Assembly (NCBI GenBank): GCA_041675325.1 | Contig: JBAYUG010000005.1 | Coordinates: forward strand, 16,508-80,507 | DNA from: CAIKZJ01 sp041675325 | GTDB taxonomy: Bacteria > Bacteroidota > Ignavibacteria > Tepidaquicellales > Tepidaquicellaceae | Direction: 5' to 3' | DNA length: 64,000 nt | Shown: positions 33,160-41,485 of the stretch, piece after piece | Position numbering within the stretch: the stretch's first letter is position 1 | How the letters are laid out: each line of letters opens with the position of its first letter | Notes under the pieces: model-generated | Told to the model about the DNA's origin: nothing | The model's input: the letters and a program-made list of their open reading frames with translations, nothing else | Database searches by the model: none | Program-made: the position numbers and the translations under genes

Positions 33160-33201
33160 CTAATCCAAATGGGTTAGTTCTCTTTTCGTTCTTCTGCACC
33201 A
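33160..33201 (+). promoter_or_regulatory. Conserved hairpin/pyrimidine upstream element, copy A
   Basis: CTAATCC-AAAT-GGGTTAG hairpin followed by TTCTCTTTTCGTTCTTCTGCAC, about 225 bases before the glycosyltransferase at 33427. The same arrangement recurs near 38898, 51669, 60997, 60688 (minus strand) and, weaker, 63219. Confidence 0.6.
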
Positions 33202-33426
33202 TAACATAATTATTTTTATTTCACTACTTTTATAAAAGAACAAATTAAAATAGTGTGTAAGTGTAATTTTAGGTCGCGGAATATTTTGTAATTTAGCTTT
33301 CTGCAAATAATAGAGTTATAACAAAACGATGATTAAGTATATTAAAACTCTTGAGATTAAAGAGTTACAGACTTTAAGCAGATTTAAATTTAAAAATTTT
33401 TTATTAAAAATTTTAATTAAACGATT

Positions 33427-34722
33427 ATGAAATTAATATTTATAGGAACATACCCTCCTCAAATTTGTGGAATAGGAACTTTCACTCATAACCTGATTAA
33501 ATCTGTCGGTGTTAATTTTGGTTCAAATAATTCTCTTCATAATCTTAACGTGATTGCAATAAGCGACAACGGAAATAATTATGAATATCCCCCTGAAGTC
33601 ACTTTTGTTGTCAATCAAAACAGGCACAGCGATTATCTTAATGCGGCAAGGTATATTAATTACAATGAATCAGATGTTTGTATTCTGGAACATGAGTTTG
33701 GTATTTTCGGAGGCGAAAGCGGAGTTTACATCCTTTCTCTTGTAAACAGAATCGAAATACCACTGGTTGTCACTTTTCATACGGTTATCAAAGAGCCATC
33801 GCAGATACAAAAAATGATTGTTCAGGAACTCAGCAAGAAAGCATTCAAAATTATTGTTATGAGTAAGAAAGCAGTTAAATTTCTTCGTGAAATTTATGAT
33901 ATTCCTGAAGAGAGAATTGAAATTATAGAACACGGTGTACCTGTAAGAAAAGTTTATCACAGGGAATCTAAACGCCAAAAATTTAACTTCAGAGATAAAA
34001 CAGTTCTTTTTACATTCGGATTATTAAGCCGTAATAAAGGAATTGAAACAGTAATAAAAGCTTTACCGAAAGTTATAGAAAAGCATAAGAATCTTATCTA
34101 TATCGTTCTTGGGAAAACTCATCCAAAAGTTTTAAGTCAATACGGGGAAGAATACCGTGAATATCTTTTAGGGCTTGTTAAAAAATACGGACTTGAAAGA
34201 CATGTCCATTTCTATAAAGACTTTGTTCACGAAGACGAATTGATGGAGTATCTATATGCGTCGGATATATATATTACACCATATCTTAATGAAGCACAAA
34301 TAACAAGCGGAACATTGTCGTATGCTGTTGGTGCAGGAACCGCAGTTCTTTCCACGCCTTACTGGCATGCAGAGGAATTGCTTGCAGACGGAAGAGGAAT
34401 ATTATTTGATTTTAACCGTCATGATCAGCTCGAAAATATACTTAATGATTTATTGAATAATCGGAATAAAATCGAACAACTTCGTGAAGCAGCTTTTGAA
34501 TATGGGCAAAAACTTCTATGGCCGGAAATTGGTATGAAGTATTTAAATGTTGCTGCATCAGCAATGTCAAACATTACTAACATTCCAAATGAATTGGAAA
34601 GTCAATTATCTCCTCATCTTGTGCATGATTTCGCTGACATGAATATTAACAGATTTAAGAACGATACCGGAAATGAGCAGCAAACTATATACGGAAGCCC
34701 GAATCTAAATGCAGCGGGATAA
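33427..34722 (+). CDS. GT4-type glycosyltransferase
   Basis: 431 residues. N-terminus FIGTYPPQICGIGTFTHNL has the G-x-G-T/F-T acceptor loop of GT4. LEHEFGIFGGESGVYILSLV, VVTFHTV and IIEHGVP are typical of a GT4 subgroup found beside stress and glycan-storage genes in Bacteroidota. LSRNKGIETVIKALP and SDIYITPYLNEAQITSGTLSYAVGAGTAVLST form the donor half. No membrane segment. It starts a plus-strand group with a flavin reductase, a small membrane protein and a hydrolase; a role in the polysaccharide locus is not implied. Confidence 0.87.
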   Translation: MKLIFIGTYPPQICGIGTFTHNLIKSVGVNFGSNNSLHNLNVIAISDNGNNYEYPPEVTFVVNQNRHSDYLNAARYINYNESDVCILEHEFGIFGGESGVYILSLVNRIEIPLVVTFHTVIKEPSQIQKMIVQELSKKAFKIIVMSKKAVKFLREIYDIPEERIEIIEHGVPVRKVYHRESKRQKFNFRDKTVLFTFGLLSRNKGIETVIKALPKVIEKHKNLIYIVLGKTHPKVLSQYGEEYREYLLGLVKKYGLERHVHFYKDFVHEDELMEYLYASDIYITPYLNEAQITSGTLSYAVGAGTAVLSTPYWHAEELLADGRGILFDFNRHDQLENILNDLLNNRNKIEQLREAAFEYGQKLLWPEIGMKYLNVAASAMSNITNIPNELESQLSPHLVHDFADMNINRFKNDTGNEQQTIYGSPNLNAAG

Positions 34723-34739
34723 GAAAAAAATTAAATAAT

Positions 34740-35408
34740 ATGGAGCACAGGGTAAAAATAAGCTCTATTGAAAATGTTACTTATAACGTGTTGAAATTTC
34801 GAACTGAGAAACCTCAACAGTTAAATTTCAGACCGGGTCAGGCAACGGAAATCTCTATAAATAAAGAAGGATGGCAAAAGGAGAAAAGACCTTTTACTTT
34901 CACTTGTCTTCCTGATGATGATTATCTTGAATTTATTATTAAAACATATCCATCACACAAAGGAGTTACCAATGAATTGCTGAATTTGAAAACGGGTGAT
35001 GAGCTGGTATTACATGATGTATTTGGAACAATAGAATATAAAGGTGAGGGGGTATTTATTGCCGGGGGAGCAGGTGTCACTCCGTTTATATCAATTTTCA
35101 GACACCTAAAATTTAAGAATGAAACAGGAAATAACAAACTTATCTTCGCCAACAAAACAAAATCAGACATAATACTTGAGCAAGAGTTCAATGAAATATT
35201 AGGAGATAACTTCATCAACATTTTATCAGATGAAGATGTAGCCGGATATGCAAACGGACAAATCACTGAAGATTTTTTGAAAGCAAACATTGAAGGCACG
35301 GACAGAATATTTTATCTGTGCGGACCTCCCCCAATGATGGATTCGATTGAATTGCAATTAGAGGCTTTGCATGTTGATAAAAACACAATTGTAAAGGAAA
35401 CATTTTAA
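34740..35408 (+). CDS. Ferredoxin-NADP reductase-like flavoprotein
   Basis: 222 residues with an FAD-binding barrel (KRPFTFTCLP, equivalent of R-x-Y-S/T) and a nucleotide-binding domain (GGAGVTPFISIFRHL near 109; YLCGPPPMMDSIE near 192). It lacks an attached ferredoxin or globin domain, so it probably passes electrons from NAD(P)H to a separate partner. 17 bases after the glycosyltransferase stop, same direction. Confidence 0.85.
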   Translation: MEHRVKISSIENVTYNVLKFRTEKPQQLNFRPGQATEISINKEGWQKEKRPFTFTCLPDDDYLEFIIKTYPSHKGVTNELLNLKTGDELVLHDVFGTIEYKGEGVFIAGGAGVTPFISIFRHLKFKNETGNNKLIFANKTKSDIILEQEFNEILGDNFINILSDEDVAGYANGQITEDFLKANIEGTDRIFYLCGPPPMMDSIELQLEALHVDKNTIVKETF

Positions 35409-35443
35409 AATCAATAATTATTAATCTTTAAAAATGAAATAAT

Positions 35444-35638
35444 ATGAACGTTAAAAGAATATTTGGGGCGATACTTACATTACTTGGAATAGGCGGACTA
35501 ATATATACTGCTATGATATTTATGAATACAAGTGGGGGGACTCGAGATATAAAAGTACTTGTTATTTACGGTGTACTGGGTCTTATATTCTTCATCGCAG
35601 GTATTAGTTTGATACGAACAACAAAAGATGAATCGTAA
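35444..35638 (+). CDS. Small two-helix membrane protein
   Basis: 64 residues. Two hydrophobic helices (IFGAILTLLGIGGLIYTAMIF and VLVIYGVLGLIFFIAGISLI) are separated by a short polar loop. Similar small proteins are common in Bacteroidota without a known role. It lies between the reductase and hydrolase genes, probably in one transcript. Confidence 0.7.
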   Translation: MNVKRIFGAILTLLGIGGLIYTAMIFMNTSGGTRDIKVLVIYGVLGLIFFIAGISLIRTTKDES

Positions 35639-35667
35639 AGAATAGAACAAAGAATTAGTAGTAATGT

Positions 35668-36603
35668 GTGAAATTGAAAAATCTAAAATATATAACTATG
35701 GAAATGACAAAAGATAAAATCAAACCGGGAATAACCAGGGCGGAATTTATAAAAGTAGAACCAAATGTGAGTCTTCACGTTACAGATGCGGGTGAAGGAA
35801 GAGCAATAGTTCTTTTGCATGGCTGGCCATTGAGTGATGAAATGTATGAGTACCAGTATAACGATTTGGTTAATAGTGGTTTCCGCGTTATAGGAATTAC
35901 ATTAAGGGGTTTTGGTAAATCAAGCAAACCATACGGAGAGTACAATTATGATGTTCATGTACAGGATATAAAAAATGTCTTAAGTCAATTAGAAATAACT
36001 GATGTTATATTGGGAGGCTTTTCAATGGGCGGCGCAATTGCCGTTCGTTATGCTTCAATGGATAATGGGGAACGTATATCCAAACTTGCTTTATTTAGTG
36101 CCGCTGCTCCAATCTGGACACAACGCGATGACTTCCCGTATAATCTTCCTAAAAGCGCTGTAGATGATTTAATTAAATTGAGCTATAAAGACAGACCAAA
36201 ACTTTTAGCTGATTTTGCAAAGATATTCTCTGCAACCGAGACTTCATTAAATGAGGGTATTGGCGACTGGCTGAGTATGATTTGCTTAAGTGCTTCGCCT
36301 CATGCAACTGTACAATCTTTAATCGCATTGCGTGATACTGACCTGAGAAATGATTTAGAGAAAATAAAAATTCCGACAGTGATTATGCATGGTAAAAAAG
36401 ACAAAATATGTTCTTTTGATTTGGCAGAACAGATGAAAGCAGGGATATCAAATTCTCAGATTGTTGCTTTCGAGAATAGCGGGCATAGTTTGTTTCTGGA
36501 AGAAACCGAAAAGTTTAATGCAGAATTGATAAAATTTGCGAAAGAAAATTATAAAGCCCCTATGAATGAGGCGGAAAAGTCATTTATCAACAAAACATTC
36601 TGA
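35668..36603 (+). CDS. Alpha/beta hydrolase
   Basis: The frame has 311 codons; the ATG at 35698 (MEMTKDK) is a likelier start than GTG 35668, leaving 301 residues. Alpha/beta-hydrolase elements are LLHGWPLSDEMYE (oxyanion-hole HGWP), the nucleophile elbow GGFSMGGA near 116-122, MHGKKDKICSF (acid) and NSGHSLFLEE (histidine). Closest in style to the non-haem chloroperoxidase/esterase group. Substrate unknown. Confidence 0.88.
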   Translation: MKLKNLKYITMEMTKDKIKPGITRAEFIKVEPNVSLHVTDAGEGRAIVLLHGWPLSDEMYEYQYNDLVNSGFRVIGITLRGFGKSSKPYGEYNYDVHVQDIKNVLSQLEITDVILGGFSMGGAIAVRYASMDNGERISKLALFSAAAPIWTQRDDFPYNLPKSAVDDLIKLSYKDRPKLLADFAKIFSATETSLNEGIGDWLSMICLSASPHATVQSLIALRDTDLRNDLEKIKIPTVIMHGKKDKICSFDLAEQMKAGISNSQIVAFENSGHSLFLEETEKFNAELIKFAKENYKAPMNEAEKSFINKTF

Positions 36604-37064
36604 ATTTGACCTAAAGTGGTCATTATGGCGTTATTTCGGCATATTTCAATATCGCAGTCATATCGCAGTCATATCGCAGTCATATCGCAGTCATATCGCA
36701 GTCATATCGCAGGCATACAAAAAAACTAACCTTTTGGGGTATTGGGAGGTGTGAAACCAATATTTTGGTGGTAAGCAAAATTTAAAAACTATAATTGTAA
36801 ATATTGATTAGATCCCCTGCCTACAGCAGGCAGGCCTACGAGACATTATATGCTTAAAACATTACAAGATTTCGACGCAGGCAGCGGGGAATTTACGAGG
36901 CTGTGTGAAAACCATATATTGGTGTGGGAAGCAAAATTTAAAAACTATAATTGTAAATAATGATTAGATCCCCGCCAAGATCACGCGGGGATGACAACGT
37001 GGGGTGAATGTTTTAGAAATATAAGTGTTAATGGATTTATCATTAAATTAAACTAAATAATAGT
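36604..37064. repeat. 11-bp repeat, two palindromes and a 70-bp direct repeat
   Basis: Six copies of CATATCGCAGT (36650-36711) follow the hydrolase stop. A 70-base sequence (GTGTGAAACCAATATTTTGG to GATTAGATCCCC) occurs at about 36748-36816 and again at about 36902-36972. Each ends in a GATCCCC...palindrome: the first with CTGCCTACAGCAGGCAGG, the second GATCCCCGCCAAGATCACGC, which is the inverse of the GTCATCCCCGC element at 28.2 kb. No gene seen. Confidence 0.85.
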
Positions 37065-37481
37065 ATGGAAAAAATCTTTAGTAATTCAAAGCTGTTTCTT
37101 GCAGCGGCAGTATTATGTGTAATTGGTTTAGCGGGCGTGTTAAGTTCGTGCAATGTTTCGACCGCCAATCTTACAGAAGTAAAAGTGTGTTCTTCTTTAA
37201 ACGGAAGCGAATGCAGTAATGATGTTTCTTCATTTCCGGGTGATGTTCCGGCAATTTACTGTTCTGCGAGTCTTAATAATGCCCCAGCGGATACAAATGT
37301 AACTTTTGAATGGAAGCAAGAAGGAGTTAGCATAGGTAAGGTAGAATTGAATGCTGAAAGCGGTTTTGTGAACTCGACTTTTAAGCCTACATCTACTTTG
37401 GAGCCGGGTAAATATTCAGTAAGCGTAAAACTCGCCACTGATAACGCAACCCCAATAACAAAAGAATTTACAATTGAGTAA
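37065..37481 (+). CDS. Lipoprotein with a beta-sandwich (Ig-like) domain
   Basis: 138 residues. Lipoprotein signal with lipobox LSSC (Cys29), so membrane-anchored. The rest (VTFEWKQEGVSIGKVELN, GKYSVSVKLATD) reads as a single small beta-sandwich domain. Two further cysteine pairs (VCSSLNGSEC, YCSAS) may form disulfides. No family is recognised. Stands alone, with a terminator directly downstream. Confidence 0.75.
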   Translation: MEKIFSNSKLFLAAAVLCVIGLAGVLSSCNVSTANLTEVKVCSSLNGSECSNDVSSFPGDVPAIYCSASLNNAPADTNVTFEWKQEGVSIGKVELNAESGFVNSTFKPTSTLEPGKYSVSVKLATDNATPITKEFTIE

Positions 37482-37504
37482 ATATTTACAGTATAACGTT
37501 TTTA

Positions 37505-37545
37505 GCTAAGCCCGGTAAGTACGTTATTTGCCGGGTTTTTGGTTG
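37505..37545 (+). terminator. Intrinsic terminator after the lipoprotein gene
   Basis: CCCGGTAA and TTGCCGGG pair around a short loop and are followed by TTTTTGG and more T-rich sequence. Confidence 0.8.
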
Positions 37546-37727
37546 TTTTATTAGATATGTTTTCCTGAGGATATGATAAACTTATGAGAGGTTTAAAAGC
37601 AAGTTAAAACAGTGGTTTTGTTCGTGATCCCATTTTTTTTAAAGTCTGACTATTTCTAAGGTTAACATTTGCAATTTTCACTTGCATTTTAATACAATAA
37701 AGATTAAAATTAAGTATATAAATTAGT

Positions 37728-38408
37728 ATGAGCCCCAATAAACTTAAAAAAACCAAGATATTAATCATAGAGGATAACCGCTTACTGCGTGAGGGAATTA
37801 CCGTTATGATTAACAGTCAGCCGGATTTAAAGGTAATTGGTGCTGTAAGCGATACTGAAGAATCATTACATAAAATATATGAACTTAAACCCGATGTTAT
37901 AATAGTTGACCTGGGCTTGAGCAATCTAAGCAGTATGGAGATTGTTAAAACAATTAAAGATAAATATCCGGATTTCAGAATAATAGTAATGGACCTTCTT
38001 CCGATAGAATCGGATATTCTTGATTTTGTCAAGGCAGGGGTTTCAGGTTTTATACTCAAGGATGCAATGGTTAACGACTTTCTGAAAACAATCAGATTAG
38101 TTGCTTCAGGAGAGAAAGTTCTTCCTCATCATATGACCGGTTCGCTCTTTACTCAAATTATTGAAACAGCGATTAAATCTAAAAAGAAAGTTGCTGTGAA
38201 AGACTCTGTTATGATGACAAGAAGAGAGAAAGAAGTTGTTGAGCTGATAGCTGACGGACTTACGAATAAAGAAATCGGGTTAATTCTTCACCTATCGCCA
38301 TTTACTGTGAAAAGCCATGTCCATAATATACTTGAAAAAATGGCATTGCATACAAGGCTTCAGATAGCGAGATATTCCTATGCCAATAAGGAAGTCACTG
38401 ACACTTAA
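37728..38408 (+). CDS. NarL/FixJ-family response regulator
   Basis: 226 residues. Receiver domain with IIEDNRLLREG acidic pair, phospho-acceptor Asp61 in IIVDLGL, and lysine in GFILKDA. LuxR-type HTH near the C-terminus (TRREKEVVELIADGLTNKEI, then VKSHVHNILEKM). No histidine kinase is adjacent, so the partner is elsewhere. A decayed partial copy of its HTH lies about 300 bases downstream. Confidence 0.93.
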   Translation: MSPNKLKKTKILIIEDNRLLREGITVMINSQPDLKVIGAVSDTEESLHKIYELKPDVIIVDLGLSNLSSMEIVKTIKDKYPDFRIIVMDLLPIESDILDFVKAGVSGFILKDAMVNDFLKTIRLVASGEKVLPHHMTGSLFTQIIETAIKSKKKVAVKDSVMMTRREKEVVELIADGLTNKEIGLILHLSPFTVKSHVHNILEKMALHTRLQIARYSYANKEVTDT

Positions 38409-38699
38409 GAAGCGTTTTACTCAATGTCAGATATCGATTAAGATATCACTGCTTTTAATTTACTTTCCTGATATACTAATCTTATTATAACTAAATGTCT
38501 GAATAAAGGTTCTTTTATTATTCCATATCCAGTAAAATCATATATTCTTCCGAAAATTAAAATTAGACCTAATACCCCTATTTGGGTGAGAAAAGTTCTC
38601 TATAAAAATATATAGTTAGCTGCAGGAATTCTTAATTGTAGTTACTGCTTGTGTTTATAATTTTTCAATTTCGAATTGAGAGGAAGAATGTTCAATTGT

Positions 38700-38870
38700 A
38701 TTGAGCTGAAATCCGACGGACTTACAAATAAAGAAATCGGGGCTAATCCTTTACCTGTCGGCATTTACAGTGATAAGCCATGTACATAATATACTCAAAA
38801 AAATGGCATTGCATACAAGGATTTAGATAGCAATATATTCTTATTCCCATAAAGAATTCAAAGACGCATC
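38700..38870 (+). pseudogene. Decayed duplicate of the response-regulator HTH
   Basis: DNA reading TTGAGCTGAAATCCGACGGA, then CTTACAAATAAAGAAATCGG and ATGGCATTGCATACAAGGAT parallels bases 38237-38400 of the intact regulator gene. It carries small insertions and deletions that break the frame, and it has neither receiver domain nor start. Together with the unrelated upstream sequence this marks a partial duplication followed by decay. Confidence 0.85.
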
Positions 38871-38897
38871 AAACTCCGTTTCCAATCAGATAAATAA

Positions 38898-38938
38898 CTA
38901 ATCCTTATGGGTTAGTTCCTTTTTCGTTCAAATGTACT
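38898..38938 (+). promoter_or_regulatory. Conserved hairpin/pyrimidine upstream element, copy B
   Basis: CTAATCC-TTAT-GGGTTAG then TTCCTTTTTCGTTCAAATGTAC, about 120 bases before the beta-barrel gene at 39059. Very close to copy A. Confidence 0.6.
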
Positions 38939-39058
38939 ATTACATTCTACGTATCTTTTCTATATGTTTACATAAGATTTACAAACCATATGAGAGTAAA
39001 GCTCATTTAAAAATTAAAGAGAACCTATAAGGTTTTCTTACAAAGAAAGGAATAAATT

Positions 39059-39664
39059 ATGTTAAACAGGATATCCAAATTTGCTTTTGGCTTACTAATG
39101 CTTGCATTGTTCGTTACCAGCATTTCAGAAGCACAAACAAAGAAAACGATTTATCCAGTATTTTCAATCAGTCCAATTGCGGGTGTTCAATTCCCAATAG
39201 GCGGTTTGAACGACAATTATGGTCCGAGCTGGAATGCGGGTCTGGAAGTTGCTTTGGCAATAAACAGAGAAACCTCATTCTTTTTAAACGGAACATATTA
39301 TAACATGCCGAGAAAATCAGATGCGGTAGCTGGTCCGGATGCAAGTTACATAGGTATAACAGCGGGACCCAGGTATGTATTCACGAGTCCAAAAGTGAAA
39401 GCCAAGTTTTTCCTTGAAGCTGGTGTCGGTGTTTATATGTACACAAGAAAAGAATATACCACTGTTACAACTCCAAGCGTAGTGGTTCCGAGCGAATCAA
39501 CTACTAATTTCGGCGTAAATGTAGGACCGGGTGCAATTATACCTCTTGGTGAAGTTGCTGACTTAGTTATTAAAACAAAAGTTCATTATTCGTTCGAATC
39601 AGGTGGTTCAGGCGGTTCACGTACATTTGTTGCAGCAGTAATAGGTGTAGATTTTAAACTTTAA
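39059..39664 (+). CDS. Outer-membrane beta-barrel protein
   Basis: 201 residues with signal peptide (FGLLMLALFVTSISEAQ). The mature part alternates hydrophobic and polar residues with glycine-aromatic turns (ISPIAGVQFPIGGLNDNYGP, YIGITAGPRYVFTS) and ends in a strand VAAVIGVDFKL with a hydrophobic C-terminus, as in OmpW/OmpX-like eight-strand barrels. Function unknown. Preceded by the shared upstream element and followed by a strong hairpin. Confidence 0.8.
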   Translation: MLNRISKFAFGLLMLALFVTSISEAQTKKTIYPVFSISPIAGVQFPIGGLNDNYGPSWNAGLEVALAINRETSFFLNGTYYNMPRKSDAVAGPDASYIGITAGPRYVFTSPKVKAKFFLEAGVGVYMYTRKEYTTVTTPSVVVPSESTTNFGVNVGPGAIIPLGEVADLVIKTKVHYSFESGGSGGSRTFVAAVIGVDFKL

Positions 39665-39683
39665 TACTAATTGATTTAAAGCG

Positions 39684-39716
39684 GGTCTGCTATTAACAAA
39701 ATAGCAGACCTGTTTA
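39684..39716 (+). terminator. Terminator-like hairpin after the beta-barrel gene
   Basis: GGTCTGCTATT and AATAGCAGACC form an 11-base stem with a 5-base loop, followed by TGTTTAG. The T-run is weak. Confidence 0.65.
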
Positions 39717-39761
39717 GTAATTATTCGGCAAAAGTAACTTAAAACAACAATAACAATAAAA

Positions 39762-41480
39762 ATGAAAACAACAATAACAAAACTAAATAAAATTATCGGT
39801 GGATTTGCGGGTATATCTATCATGATTCTGGTAATGGTTTTGCTTTTACCAGATACTATTTTCTCACAGTGGCAGGGCATGCCTGTCAGCGTTGCGACAA
39901 ATAGCCAGGTTAATCCCGTAATGACAACCGATGGAAGCGGCGGTGTGATTGTTGCATGGCAGGACAAGCGTAACGGCAAATCAGAAATATTCGTGCAAAG
40001 AATGGATGCTAACGGCCTTCCAATATGGACTAATAACGGTATTCCAATCTGTACTTTGGACAGCAGTTTTAATCCTGTAATTGTTAGCGACGGAACTGGC
40101 GGCGCAATTATAGCATGGGAATCCTATCGCGGAAGCACTACTACAGATATATTTGCACAGCGTGTAAATTCAACTGGAAGTGTACAGTGGACTCTCGACG
40201 GTTTACCCGTCTGCGTAGTAGTATTCGAACAGGATACAATATCAATGATAAGCGACGGTTTAGGCGGTGCGATATTAACATGGCAGGATTACCGCAGTAA
40301 TAATGGTTTTCCGGACGTTTACGCACAACGCATGAATACGATAGGTACAATGTTATGGACAGCAAACGGTGTGAACATTTGCAATCAGGCAGCCTCTCAA
40401 AGAGGCCCTAAGCTTGTATCCGATGGTTTAGGCGGTGCATTCATAACATGGTTTGACAGCCGCGCCGGTGATTATGATATATACACACAGCGTATCGGCA
40501 ATGCAGGTGCAGTTCAGTGGACAACAAATGGAATTGCAACATGTACAATGGCAACTGATCAATTTAGACCTGATATTTGCAGTGATGACGCAGGAGGTGT
40601 TATAATTACATGGTATGACTTCAGAAGCACGACTGATTATAATATTTACGCACAGAGACAAGGTCCCTTAGGTGCGATTATTTGGGCTGTGAACGGAGTT
40701 GTAATTAATAACAACGTTGCATACACACAGGATGAACCTAAAATAGTTCCAGATGGTATAGGCGGAGCTATTATTTCCTGGACGGATTACAGAACCGGGG
40801 TAGCACCTGGTACTGCTGATATTTATGTACAGCGCGTTAATACAACCGGTACAGTTCAATGGACAGCAACCGGTATAATAATTTGTACGGCGGCAGGTAA
40901 TCAGATTAAATCTCAACTTGTAAGCGACGGAAACAACGGTGCTTATATAGTGTGGGAAGATCACAGAAACGCAGGAAATTCAGATATCTATGCACAGAGA
41001 ATAGCTTCGAATGCTGCAATCACATGGTCAGCAAACGGGTTTGGAATCAGCACTATGGGATTTGACCAGCTTAATCCAATGATAGTCAGCAATGGCAATC
41101 TTGGTGCAATAGTAGTTTGGCAGGATTACCGCAGCGGCAACAATTATGATATTTATATGAACGGATTCAATACAGGCGGTATTATTACTGAAATTGGGAA
41201 TGAAACAACAACACCATTAACGTTTTCACTTTCACAAAACTATCCTAACCCATTTAATCCTGTAACTAAGATTAATTATCAGTTACCGATGTCAGGTCTG
41301 GTAAGGTTAAGTGTTTTTAATCTACTCGGGCAGAAAATAGGTGAATTGATAAATGAGACACAGGTTGCAGGAAATTACTCAGTGGACTGGAATGCAAGCG
41401 AATACCCAAGTGGTGCTTATATATACAGGCTAGAATCAGGTTCATTCGTTGATGTTAAGAAAATGATTTTACTTAAATAA
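39762..41480 (+). CDS. Secreted repeat protein with type IX sorting domain (paralogue 1)
   Basis: 572 residues. N-terminal signal region (IMILVMVLLLPDTIFSQ) and about eight repeats of roughly 50-60 residues with the pattern SDGxGGAIIxWxDYR, xDIYxQRxNxxG, WTxNGxxIC, which suggests a beta-propeller-like surface protein. The last 85 residues are the type IX secretion sorting domain (SLSQNYPNPFNPVTKINYQL to VDVKKMILLK). Exported to the surface or medium through T9SS. Its neighbour is about 80 percent similar and clearly a tandem duplicate. Confidence 0.9.
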   Translation: MKTTITKLNKIIGGFAGISIMILVMVLLLPDTIFSQWQGMPVSVATNSQVNPVMTTDGSGGVIVAWQDKRNGKSEIFVQRMDANGLPIWTNNGIPICTLDSSFNPVIVSDGTGGAIIAWESYRGSTTTDIFAQRVNSTGSVQWTLDGLPVCVVVFEQDTISMISDGLGGAILTWQDYRSNNGFPDVYAQRMNTIGTMLWTANGVNICNQAASQRGPKLVSDGLGGAFITWFDSRAGDYDIYTQRIGNAGAVQWTTNGIATCTMATDQFRPDICSDDAGGVIITWYDFRSTTDYNIYAQRQGPLGAIIWAVNGVVINNNVAYTQDEPKIVPDGIGGAIISWTDYRTGVAPGTADIYVQRVNTTGTVQWTATGIIICTAAGNQIKSQLVSDGNNGAYIVWEDHRNAGNSDIYAQRIASNAAITWSANGFGISTMGFDQLNPMIVSNGNLGAIVVWQDYRSGNNYDIYMNGFNTGGIITEIGNETTTPLTFSLSQNYPNPFNPVTKINYQLPMSGLVRLSVFNLLGQKIGELINETQVAGNYSVDWNASEYPSGAYIYRLESGSFVDVKKMILLK

Positions 41481-41485
41481 TAAGT

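Larger units (their letters stand above)
38409..39058 (+). other. Long intergenic region before the beta-barrel gene
   Basis: Apart from the decayed HTH copy and the upstream element at 38898-38938 it is AT-rich and shows no gene. An inverted pair ACCCCTA/TTTGGGT near 38572-38586 is a weak hairpin. AAAGAAAGGAATAAATT before the ATG at 39059 is a plausible ribosome site. Confidence 0.6.
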
